A stretch of DNA of 32,372 bases from an uncultured Lachnospiraceae bacterium (GTDB lineage: Bacteria; Bacillota; Clostridia; Lachnospirales; Lachnospiraceae), in NCBI GenBank assembly GCA_947593975.1, contig CANQDW010000022.1, positions 1 to 32,372 on the forward strand, written 5' to 3'. The notes under the pieces were generated by a model. That model made no database searches, had not been told where the DNA came from, and worked only from the letters and a program-made list of their open reading frames with translations. A program made the translations under genes and the position numbers. This document shows, one piece after another, positions 8,348 through 15,984 of this stretch (within the stretch, counting starts at the first letter, position 1; the number at the start of each line of letters is the position of its first letter).

Positions 8348-8524
8348 ATTATTATAATACCGTATGTCAAAAAATATGTCAATCAAATTTTCCTCATCTA
8401 CAACCGGCACGCCGTTTCCATTTCCACGGCAAGACCTACTGCTTCGCTTTTTTGCACTTATAGATACATTATCAAGTATTTGGTATTTATTAATCTCTAA
8501 AGAAACATTATCCGCATTGATCAT
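8312..8524 (-). pseudogene. Remnant of an ABC transporter ATPase (N-terminus only)
   Basis: The frame overlaps the upstream permease stop by 4 nt (ATGA) and has a GGAG ribosome site, as expected for the third transporter gene of this operon. Its first ~26 residues, MINADNVSLEINKYQILDNV onward to SAKK, read like the first two strands of an ABC ATPase. Walker A should follow, but the protein instead runs into an unrelated Arg/Gly-rich and then acidic tail and stops at 70 residues. Walker A, Q-loop, signature and Walker B are all absent. From about 8449 the DNA looks like something else: a promoter, structured RNA and terminator leading to PBECR4. I infer that the rest of the ATPase gene was lost when that cassette arrived. 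The two permeases upstream therefore lack a cognate ATPase here. Confidence 0.6.
8354..8382 (-). promoter_or_regulatory. Promoter-like site inside the ATPase remnant, reading to PBECR4
   Basis: On the minus strand TTGACA (8377-8382), 17 nt and TATTAT (8354-8359). A second TTGACATA copy lies at 8363-8370 inside the spacer. A start near 8347 would give a leader of about 190 nt before the PBECR4 ATG. Confidence 0.5.
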
Positions 8525-9387
8525 GCCAATACATCTCCTCCGATCATATCAAGACTTACCATCTTTGCTTTTCTGATTATTATGATCAATAAAATAACAT
8601 ACATTATAATGAATGCTGCCACAGAACCCCACGGCGGAAATTTATATGCCCTGAAAAAATCCTGATAGTGCGCGGCTGTAAATGAATGGCAGAATGGAAA
8701 CAGCCACTGTAATTTTGTGTTAAAATTCAAAAATGCGCCGCCCGCAATTATGTGCGCCGCCTGTATGAAGAAAAACATAAGCCTTCTGGAATACAAACAG
8801 CCCGCAAGGAAAAAAAGGCTGCAGAACAGGATAAATAAAAACATCAGCAGAAAAGACATAAAAAATGCTTTGTACGGCGTCATCTGATAGTAAAGTTCGG
8901 GAGAAATAATGCGTGACATAACGTTCGTTCCATCGCCGTAAATCTTATCATATTCGGTAACAACAAGGCTCCAGCCATTTGCAATATATGCATTTTTCAT
9001 GCCGTTAAATACAGATACGATTATAATCAGCGCCACATATGTAAATGAACTCAAAAACTGGAATAACAATTCTCCCAAAATCCAATTATACCGTCCCGTC
9101 CTTGCAATGCAGAACGGGATATTGTCATTGATCTGAGGAAATGACGACATTAATATAATGTAAGAAATAATGATCAAAAGCATGCCAAGCCCCGAATTTG
9201 CAACGGCAATGGGCATTTCAAAAAATCCTATCGGCTGGTTCATTTTTTCTGCCGCGGCAAGAAAAGGAGATATAACCATTCTTTTGCTGATAAGATACAT
9301 TACAACCAAAATAATAATCCTTGGATTGCTTATAAATTTAATATATTCTGACTTGGCAACAAGCCATATGTTTTTTATGATTATCAT
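8521..9387 (-). CDS. ABC-2 type membrane permease (second of pair)
   Basis: The 288-residue integral membrane protein has about six hydrophobic segments: ~20-40 (PRIIILVVMYLIS), ~63-83, ~107-127, ~175-195 (FFMSFLLMFLFILFCSLFF), ~203-220 and ~255-273 (WGSVAAFIIMYVILLIIII). This layout fits ABC-2 exporters, although no strongly diagnostic motif is visible. ATG 9387 follows GGAG by 9 nt and overlaps the upstream permease stop by 4 nt. The next gene overlaps its stop by 4 nt as well, so the three are tightly coupled. With the ATPase reduced to a remnant, the transporter is probably non-functional unless another ATPase serves it. The substrate is unknown. Confidence 0.75.
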   Translation of the reverse strand: MIIIKNIWLVAKSEYIKFISNPRIIILVVMYLISKRMVISPFLAAAEKMNQPIGFFEMPIAVANSGLGMLLIIISYIILMSSFPQINDNIPFCIARTGRYNWILGELLFQFLSSFTYVALIIIVSVFNGMKNAYIANGWSLVVTEYDKIYGDGTNVMSRIISPELYYQMTPYKAFFMSFLLMFLFILFCSLFFLAGCLYSRRLMFFFIQAAHIIAGGAFLNFNTKLQWLFPFCHSFTAAHYQDFFRAYKFPPWGSVAAFIIMYVILLIIIIRKAKMVSLDMIGGDVLA

Positions 9388-10097
9388 AATAGTCTGCTCC
9401 TATATTTCCAAAGTAGTGGACAAAGTATAAAAAGAAAGGCCGCAAAGGCTGCCGGAAGCCATAATATCCGATATATAAACGGATTTATTGTAAAATAAGC
9501 AAGTATAAATACCAGGCTTAGATCAAATAACATATCCTCATATATGAATATGGTCAGTATTCCTGTCAGCGACATTGCGCCGGCATACAGCATAAACGTA
9601 ACGGACTGGCGCAAAAACGTATTAATAAGCTCCTTCATTCCGTCCGTGGACAAACTTTCCATAACCGAAGCAGCCGATTCATAATTGATCGGAAGTGTAA
9701 TCGATATTATTACCAAAAATATGAATAACGCAGCAAAAACCGTAACTGCGCCGCTTATATAAGAAAAAAAACATTTTGAAATAATATACCTGTATCTGCC
9801 CTTTTTCATCTGTATCCCAAGATGCAGCCCGCTGTTGAGCTCATCAAAAAATTCGGATATTGTCGGAATGCATACGGCAACGGACATAATAATGTATGAC
9901 CAGTAAGTGCTTGCCATGCCGAGCGTATGCGCGGCGGTAACGTACTGTCCGGCAAGATATTCCTTATCAAACGTAAATACCGTTTTTATGTATGAATATG
10001 TTTCGTTGCCGTAAACCATGCAGTCAGACAGCAAAAATATAAATTCTATAACAGCAGCGGCAAAAATATAATAAGGCATTTTTTTCTTTACTATCAT
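9384..10097 (-). CDS. ABC-2 type membrane permease (first of pair)
   Basis: The 237-residue membrane protein starts MIVKKKMPYYIFAAAVIEFIF. Hydrophobic segments lie near residues 8-24, 58-78, 108-128 (ISGAVTVFAALFIFLVIIS), 168-185, 190-205 and 212-228. ATG 10097 was chosen over 10106: GGAG lies 9 nt before 10097 but directly touches 10106. It follows the lipoprotein gene by 24 nt and overlaps the second permease by 4 nt. The pair, unequal in sequence, probably forms a heterodimeric ABC-2 channel. I recognise no specific subfamily. Confidence 0.7.
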   Translation of the reverse strand: MIVKKKMPYYIFAAAVIEFIFLLSDCMVYGNETYSYIKTVFTFDKEYLAGQYVTAAHTLGMASTYWSYIIMSVAVCIPTISEFFDELNSGLHLGIQMKKGRYRYIISKCFFSYISGAVTVFAALFIFLVIISITLPINYESAASVMESLSTDGMKELINTFLRQSVTFMLYAGAMSLTGILTIFIYEDMLFDLSLVFILAYFTINPFIYRILWLPAAFAAFLFILCPLLWKYRSRLL

Positions 10098-10121
10098 AAT
10101 GCGCATCTCCGTAATCCTAAT

Positions 10122-11276
10122 TTAATTAATGGATGAAACAAATTCTCCGGAAATCATGTCTACCAGACAGTATTCTTCATAAATCTGCGCGGGCGATGCA
10201 GAATTTCCAAGTTCTTTCCAGTCATCTCCCTCAATCAAGAATGCATAAACAGGCCTTGCCTCAAAGGTCTGCCCAGGGCTGTATCCGTTCGCATTATTTG
10301 TGACATGCATTACTATCCTATATAACGGAACAACTTTGTCAAATTTCATTGTTCCAAAACCCGAAAGCTTTGTTGATACCTTTTCTGCGGCATTTTCAAA
10401 GCTGATCACTTTCTCCTGTTTTTCTTCGGACAATATATTTAAAGTCTGATTATTAACGGTAAATTGTCCGACATCCCCAAAATCATCGTACACGATCGAC
10501 GCATTATATATCATATCAAGATAATAATCGTCTTTATTCGCGCCCTCGGAATAATTTGTAAAATAACTGTTGAAACATATGCCTTTGTAAGAAAAGGCGC
10601 CGAAAAGCTCCGCCTGCTTCATTTTATCATCTTCATATTCCGCATCTGCTAAAATCGCGTCGGTTATCTTATAATCAAGCAAGTTAGTCTGAGCGTTGGT
10701 TTTATACCAGTCCTCCGCAGATCTGCACAATTCGCCCAGGGATACCTGTTTGCTTTTGAAATCAACGGCAACATCATCATCCTTACCCAATTCGTAATAC
10801 TCTGCATTATTAACGGCCAGCGGGCTGTTTCCGTAATGATTTTCACCCATATATGCCATGAACCCGCACTCGTCAATGCCAAAATACCGGCTGCCGTCAA
10901 AAAAGCGGTGCGATTTGCCGCCCGGGCTTGTGCCTTCTTCAAAATCATCCGTTGATATGTTAAAAAGCTTTTTAAATTTATCCTGATATTTATCAATGTA
11001 ATTCTCTTCAACCTGCACATTGAGCAAACTGACGGCTTCAATGCCCGAAAGGTCCGTATCCTCGGGCAAAACAATATTATCATACTTTTCATTCAGCGCT
11101 TTAATATCAGCTTTTTTTAACTCTTCAATGCTGCAGTAATCATCTGACGGTTCTTCAATCTGTTTGTTTTCGTTGTACTGTTTCATATTCTCCTTAACTT
11201 CTTCGGGCGCCTTGGCGCAGCCAAGAAGCGACAGAGTAACGGTTATTAGCAATGCCAAAAGTACTTGATTCTTCAT
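10122..11276 (-). CDS. Lipoprotein of unknown function, first gene of the ABC-2 operon
   Basis: The 384-residue protein has a signal peptide with lipobox SLLGC (Cys 20), a charged linker, and a soluble extracellular domain that I do not recognise. The body is acidic, with alternating short strands and helices. Near the C-terminus PVYAFLIEGDDWKELG and YEEYCLVDMISGEFV read like a short mixed beta motif. ATG 11276 follows GGAGG with good spacing. It lies 24 nt before the first permease and shares its promoter block with the other lipoprotein/ABC operon, although the two lipoproteins are not obviously similar in sequence. A sensor or accessory role at the membrane surface is the simplest inference. 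Confidence 0.75.
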   Translation of the reverse strand: MKNQVLLALLITVTLSLLGCAKAPEEVKENMKQYNENKQIEEPSDDYCSIEELKKADIKALNEKYDNIVLPEDTDLSGIEAVSLLNVQVEENYIDKYQDKFKKLFNISTDDFEEGTSPGGKSHRFFDGSRYFGIDECGFMAYMGENHYGNSPLAVNNAEYYELGKDDDVAVDFKSKQVSLGELCRSAEDWYKTNAQTNLLDYKITDAILADAEYEDDKMKQAELFGAFSYKGICFNSYFTNYSEGANKDDYYLDMIYNASIVYDDFGDVGQFTVNNQTLNILSEEKQEKVISFENAAEKVSTKLSGFGTMKFDKVVPLYRIVMHVTNNANGYSPGQTFEARPVYAFLIEGDDWKELGNSASPAQIYEEYCLVDMISGEFVSSIN

Positions 11277-11317
11277 AAAATAATTTCCTCCCTCTTATAT
11301 GGTATTGTAGTATAGTC

Positions 11318-11356
11318 ATATTACCTCAAATATTATGTATTGTCAAGTACTTGGTT
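11318..11356 (-). promoter_or_regulatory. Promoter/operator block B of the lipoprotein-ABC-2 operon
   Basis: On the minus strand TTGACA (11341-11346), 17 nt and TAATAT (11318-11323), with CAAGTACTTG over the -35 box at 11344-11353. It matches block A (7122-7160) at 38 of 39 positions, while the flanks on both sides diverge quickly. Confidence 0.72.
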
Positions 11357-11392
11357 TCAAATTTATTCAGTTTTATCCGCAGCGACTCATTT

Positions 11393-12103
11393 TTACATCA
11401 TATATGCCGTTTCCAACGCTATTTCCATCATTTCAGTAAAAGTATCCTGTCTGTCTTTTGCAGACAACTCCCCACCTTTTATAACATGATCCGATATCGT
11501 ACATATTGACAACGCTCTTTTAGAAAGCCTTGCAGCATTAAAATACAGCGCCGCTGTTTCCATCTCTACGGCAAGTATGCCAAGCCGTTTCAATTTCAGG
11601 TTAAATTCGGCGTCATCATTGTAAAATACATCCGATGTAAAAATATTTCCGACTTTAACATCTATATTTTTCTCCCCGCATACTAAAACCGCTTTTGATA
11701 AAAGCGTATGATCCGCAAGCGGCGCAAGCATCCCCGGCACATTATACTGCGCCGCATAATTTGAATTGGTTGAGCATCCCATTGCAATTACTATGTCCCT
11801 TAATTCAAGCTCATCTGCAATCCCTCCTGCCGAACCTATCCTTATTATATTGTCAACATTATAAAATCTATACAGTTCATAACTGTATATCCCCATTGAA
11901 GGCATACCCATGCCGCTTGCCATAACGGATATTTCCTTACCTTTATACGTTCCGGTATAACCCTGTACCCCGCGCACATTATTTACAAGCCTTGCGTCGT
12001 CAATATACTTTTCCGCAATAAATTTCGCCCTGAGCGGATCGCCGGGCATAAGCACTGTTTTTGCAAAATCATTTTCCTTTGCTTCAATATGAGGTGTAGC
12101 CAT
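11393..12103 (-). CDS. deoD: Purine nucleoside phosphorylase, DeoD type
   Basis: The cytoplasmic enzyme splits purine (deoxy)nucleosides with phosphate to the free base and (deoxy)ribose-1-phosphate. The 236 residues match the hexameric DeoD type in length and motifs: His5 and the phosphate loop MPGDPLRAK (19-27), NNVRGVQGYTGTYKG (41-55), RIGSAGG (88-94), the nucleoside-binding VEMETAALY (179-187), and the catalytic Asp in TISDH (about residue 205). The ATG follows AAAGGG with good spacing. It lies 23 nt after the helicase gene and is probably co-transcribed from the divergent promoter region near 14555. No oddity is seen. Confidence 0.95.
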   Translation of the reverse strand: MATPHIEAKENDFAKTVLMPGDPLRAKFIAEKYIDDARLVNNVRGVQGYTGTYKGKEISVMASGMGMPSMGIYSYELYRFYNVDNIIRIGSAGGIADELELRDIVIAMGCSTNSNYAAQYNVPGMLAPLADHTLLSKAVLVCGEKNIDVKVGNIFTSDVFYNDDAEFNLKLKRLGILAVEMETAALYFNAARLSKRALSICTISDHVIKGGELSAKDRQDTFTEMMEIALETAYMM

Positions 12104-12126
12104 ATTATCAACCCTTTCTTAATTTT

Positions 12127-14484
12127 TTAATCTTCCTTGCTCCAAAAATCCTTAAGCGCATCGCTCATCTCATTATACCTTATATAATGCATATTTTTCC
12201 ATTCTCTCGGAAAAAGGCTTCTGTACTGTCCGGCTGCAAATCTGTCGTCAAGCAAAAGTATGCAGCCTTTATCGCTTGCCGTCCTTATAACGCGCCCTGC
12301 CGCCTGAAGCACTTTATTCATTCCCGGATACAGATATGCATATTCAAATCCCTTGCCGTTTGCCTCGTCATAATAGTATTTAAAAAGTTCTCTTTCATCT
12401 CCTACCATCGGAAGCCCTGTTCCCACAATAACAGCTCCTATCAGCCTGTCGTCCTGCAAATCTATCCCTTCGCCAAAAACCCCTCCAAGCACGCACAGTC
12501 CTACCTTTGTCAATCCGTCTTCCGCAGTAAAATTTTCAAGGAACTCTTCTTTTTCCGGTTCCGTCATATTCTCATGCTGCATAACGAATACGGTATCTTC
12601 TTTTTCTTCAATAAACTCATATACTTCCCCGAGCATTTTATACGACGGAAAGAAAACTATATAATTTCCTTTTCTTGCGCTTATAAAACTTTCAATATAT
12701 CCGGCTATTTTAGCGTATTCTCCTTTTGTGCGCCTGCTGTATTTTGCGCTCACATCAGTCGCCGCAAGTATAAGCTGCCTTGCGGGATCAAAAGACGATT
12801 CCGCATACACGGCATAATCATCTTTTGCGGCCCCGAGCTGCTGCATATAATACTTAACCGGAAGGAGCGTCGCGCTGAAAAACACCGCGCTTTTTACTTT
12901 TGCAAGATATTGTTTAAGCATACCCGACGGGTCCATGCATTTAAGCGTCATAACAAATTCGCCTTTGTCGTTATAGCTTCCGCATATCCGGTATTTATCA
13001 TCAAGCTCCTCTGATATTATAAGAAAATACCTCATGTCAAAATACAGCTGGAACATATTTTCCCGGTTTTTGTAATCGGTATGCTCTTTAAGCACGTCGC
13101 GGAGGAAATCATCATATGCCGTAACCGCATTCATGATCTTTATCACGATAGCTCCCACCGATTCAAATACCGAAAACTCATCGCACTTCCTTTTATATGC
13201 CAGCATAGCCCGGTTAACGCCCTCAAGCGCTTTATGCAGTTTTGGATCGATGATCTTAACGCTCTTCTTTACATCCCTTACAAGCCCCATATCCAGCTCT
13301 GCGCTGTACATGTTCCTTGCGCGCTCGATAAGGTTATGCGCCTCGTCAATAAGAAGTATATAATCATTTTTATCCTCATCCGCAAAAAATCTTTTCAGAT
13401 ATACGTTAGGATCAAATACGTAATTATAATCGCATATGACCATATCGCTCCAGTTAGTGACGTCAAGGCACATCTCATACGGGCATACCGAATATCTTTC
13501 CGCATATTCTTCTATAAGTTTTCTTGATATATTCTGTTCGTTTGTAAGAAGGTCATATACCGCATCGTTTACCCTGTCGTAATGCCCTTTTGCCCTTATG
13601 CATTTTTCAGGATCGCACTCTGCTTTCGGAAGTATGCATATCTTATCCTTTGCCGTAATTGTAACGCATTTTAACATGACGCCGCTATCCGCAAGTATCT
13701 TTACTGTTTCTTCGGCGACAGTCCTTGTAATGGTTTTTGCCGTAAGGTATATGATCTTATCTAAAAGCTTCTCGCCCACGGCGCTTACCGACGGAAAAAT
13801 TGCGGATATCGTCTTTCCCGTTCCGGTCGGCGCCTGTACAAATATATTTTTCTTCCGCAATATCGTAAAATATATATTTTTAACAAGATCAAACTGCCCC
13901 TTCCTGTATTCAAACGGGAATTTCATTTTCTTAACGGAGGCATCCCTTATATCCTGCCACCTCCTCCTGAACACGACCCACTTGGCATATTCCGTAACAA
14001 GATCGTGAAACCATTTTTTTAATTCATCCGCAGTATACGTCTCTTCAAATTCATTCATTGCCATAGTTTCCATCTGACAGTATGTAATCTGGATACTGCA
14101 CTCATCCACATCATGTTTCATAACATACATCGCGCCGTAGCATTTTGCCTGCGCGGTATGCAGGTATTCGGCTTCGGTAAGTTTTGTAACGTCCCGCAGC
14201 ATGGATTTTATCTCGTTGATCGTAACGAAACCTTCGCCCGCTATGATGCCGTCGGCGCGTCCTTCTACTTTAATGGTGACCGGCTCGTTATCATACTCCG
14301 TATCATATTCTATATCCATGGAAACTTCGGGAACATAACCCGGTCCTTTGCTTTTCTGTATCATTTTATGTATCCTGGTACCCGCATGCATTACTTCCGC
14401 ATCTCTTACCCCGCCCGAATACTCCTTTATATCACCGGTTCTTAATATAAATTCCACAAGATTTCTGACCGATACTTTTTCCAA
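12127..14484 (-). CDS. ATP-dependent DNA helicase (XPD/DinG type) with N-terminal Cas4-like nuclease domain
   Basis: The 785-residue cytoplasmic enzyme combines two parts. Residues ~30-170 look like a PD-(D/E)XK nuclease: GRADGI (Asp 78), INEIKS (Glu 91, Lys 93) and HTAQAKCYGAMYV (QxxxY). The rest is a superfamily 2 iron-sulfur helicase: Walker A APTGTGKT (218-225), likely cluster cysteines near 283, 290, 295, 334 and 339, DEAH box LIDEAHN (about 378-384), and motif VI QAAGRVIRT. Expected roles are repair or resolution of unusual DNA structures. The start is TTG 14484, supported by conservation of VSVRNLVEFILRTGD just after it; there is no strong ribosome site, so translation may be weak. It is the first gene of an operon with deoD. 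Confidence 0.88.
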   Translation of the reverse strand: MEKVSVRNLVEFILRTGDIKEYSGGVRDAEVMHAGTRIHKMIQKSKGPGYVPEVSMDIEYDTEYDNEPVTIKVEGRADGIIAGEGFVTINEIKSMLRDVTKLTEAEYLHTAQAKCYGAMYVMKHDVDECSIQITYCQMETMAMNEFEETYTADELKKWFHDLVTEYAKWVVFRRRWQDIRDASVKKMKFPFEYRKGQFDLVKNIYFTILRKKNIFVQAPTGTGKTISAIFPSVSAVGEKLLDKIIYLTAKTITRTVAEETVKILADSGVMLKCVTITAKDKICILPKAECDPEKCIRAKGHYDRVNDAVYDLLTNEQNISRKLIEEYAERYSVCPYEMCLDVTNWSDMVICDYNYVFDPNVYLKRFFADEDKNDYILLIDEAHNLIERARNMYSAELDMGLVRDVKKSVKIIDPKLHKALEGVNRAMLAYKRKCDEFSVFESVGAIVIKIMNAVTAYDDFLRDVLKEHTDYKNRENMFQLYFDMRYFLIISEELDDKYRICGSYNDKGEFVMTLKCMDPSGMLKQYLAKVKSAVFFSATLLPVKYYMQQLGAAKDDYAVYAESSFDPARQLILAATDVSAKYSRRTKGEYAKIAGYIESFISARKGNYIVFFPSYKMLGEVYEFIEEKEDTVFVMQHENMTEPEKEEFLENFTAEDGLTKVGLCVLGGVFGEGIDLQDDRLIGAVIVGTGLPMVGDERELFKYYYDEANGKGFEYAYLYPGMNKVLQAAGRVIRTASDKGCILLLDDRFAAGQYRSLFPREWKNMHYIRYNEMSDALKDFWSKED

Positions 14485-14550
14485 ACCTAATCTCTTCTCT
14501 CTAAAAAAAATATTAATACAATAACCATTGCCTTTAATTATTGTTTACGT

Positions 14551-14590
14551 TATACTATATTTGACATAACAAATTATGTCAAGATAATAA
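14551..14590. promoter_or_regulatory. Palindromic divergent promoter/operator between helicase and transporter genes
   Basis: The 9-bp arms TTGACATAA at 14561-14569 and TTATGTCAA at 14574-14582 flank 4 nt. Each arm supplies a consensus -35 box. Toward the helicase, TTGACA (14577-14582) is 17 nt from TATAGT (14554-14559). Toward the transporter, TTGACA (14561-14566) is 16 nt from GATAAT (14583-14588). A further plus-strand promoter TTGCCT-17-TATACT (14528-14556) would start just before the palindrome, placing it as an operator. Confidence 0.6.
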
Positions 14591-14619
14591 ATTTTAATAA
14601 AATATACGGAGGATAGAAT

Positions 14620-15972
14620 ATGATAGCACAGATTACTGCAGGCGTTATTTTTATAATAATGTTTGCGCTTATTATTACCGATAAAATAGAGCGGCACATT
14701 GTAACCTTGCTCAGCGCCTGCGCAACTCTTATTTTAGTTTTCGGAATATGTCTGCACAGCGCAGACGCGGCAATTGAAACACTCAATGTAAAATCAATAA
14801 TCACTGCCGATTTCTGGTACCACACGGGCACTGCCGAGGAGATCACCACCGGCATCAACTGGGCAACGATATTTTTTATCGCCGGCATGATGGTTATGGT
14901 AGAGGGCATGGCTCATAACGGATTTTTCAGATGGCTGTGCCTTATGATTGCAAAACTTGTCAAGTATAAAGTTATACCTATATTCATGACATTCATGCTC
15001 CTTTCGGCAGTATTGTCAATGTTTATAGACAGCATCACCGTTATACTGTTCCTTGCGGCAGTTACCGTTGAACTTGCCCACCTGTTAAAATTCAATCCGG
15101 TTCCGATGATCCTTGCCGAAGTATTCTGCGCCAATCTCGGAGGTTCGTCAACAATGTGCGGCGACCCGCCAAATATAATCATCGGAACATCGCTTGGATA
15201 TACGTTTATGGATTTTCTTACACATACAGGTTTAATTGCGGGAATATCACTTATAGTCATACTTATATACTTTTACTTTTTATTCAGAAAAGAGCTTACG
15301 CATAACTCAGGTCCCGGTTCTGAAACGATCGATTATCCTAATCCGGCGGAAGTCATTACGAACAAAACAGGTTTTATAATAAGCTGCATTATATTCCTTA
15401 CGGCAGTAGTCCTTCTTATAACCCATGCTCAGACAGGGCTTACCGTTGCATTTATCGGAATATTCATAGCTCTTATCACGCTTATCACATCTGCAAAGAA
15501 CTGCCTTGCGCTGCTTAAAAAAGTTGACTACAAAACGCTTTTGTTTTTCGTAGGCCTCTTCATAGTGATCGGCGGTCTTGAACAGACGGGCGTTCTCGAA
15601 ATAATCGCGTCAATGATCCACCACATAAGCGGCGATAATACAATGCTTATGGTTGCCATAATCATATGGGTATCAGCTATAGCAAGCGCATTTATAGACA
15701 ATATACCTTTTGCCGCAACCATGATACCTGTTATTAATGACCTTGCAGGAAGCAGTACTATGCTTCCGATCCTCGCATGGGCATTATCAATGGGTACGGA
15801 TATCGGAGGAAGCGCAACTCCTATCGGCGCATCGGCAAACGTAGTGGGAACTTCCGTTGCCGCAAAAGAAGGACATCCTATCACATGGAAGATGTATTGT
15901 TCCAAACTCGTTATTCCGACTATAATCGTACTTATTATATCTACAGTAACTATATGGGTGAGATACCTATAA
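14620..15972 (+). CDS. SLC13/ArsB-type (ion transporter superfamily) membrane transporter
   Basis: The 450-residue inner-membrane protein has about eleven hydrophobic segments. The diagnostic loops of the ion-transporter superfamily are present: FCANLGGSSTMCGDPPNIIIG (about 169-189) and the pseudo-symmetric second copy GTDIGGSATPIGASANVVG (about 389-407). FIDSITVILFLAAV and FIDNIPFAATMIPV are the paired helices that precede each loop. Members include ArsB, NhaD-like Na+/H+ antiporters and citrate or dicarboxylate carriers. The substrate cannot be fixed from sequence alone, and there is no arsenic gene nearby. GGAGG (14608-14612) is 7 nt before the ATG. It is the first gene of the plus-strand cluster, only 12 nt before the response regulator. 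Confidence 0.85.
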   Translation: MIAQITAGVIFIIMFALIITDKIERHIVTLLSACATLILVFGICLHSADAAIETLNVKSIITADFWYHTGTAEEITTGINWATIFFIAGMMVMVEGMAHNGFFRWLCLMIAKLVKYKVIPIFMTFMLLSAVLSMFIDSITVILFLAAVTVELAHLLKFNPVPMILAEVFCANLGGSSTMCGDPPNIIIGTSLGYTFMDFLTHTGLIAGISLIVILIYFYFLFRKELTHNSGPGSETIDYPNPAEVITNKTGFIISCIIFLTAVVLLITHAQTGLTVAFIGIFIALITLITSAKNCLALLKKVDYKTLLFFVGLFIVIGGLEQTGVLEIIASMIHHISGDNTMLMVAIIIWVSAIASAFIDNIPFAATMIPVINDLAGSSTMLPILAWALSMGTDIGGSATPIGASANVVGTSVAAKEGHPITWKMYCSKLVIPTIIVLIISTVTIWVRYL

Positions 15973-15984
15973 GGAGTAGTATAT

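Noticed and set aside
8464-8490. A third copy of the CAAGTACTTG promoter palindrome
   Set aside because: The segment reads ATCAAGTATTTGG and lies inside the codons for the start of the ABC ATPase remnant. It lacks the perfect dyad and the shared spacer.
12187-13014. 275-codon open frame on the plus strand opposite the helicase gene
   Set aside because: The composition (many Phe, His, Lys, Ile) is what the antisense of the helicase coding strand gives; the helicase motifs on the other strand are unambiguous.
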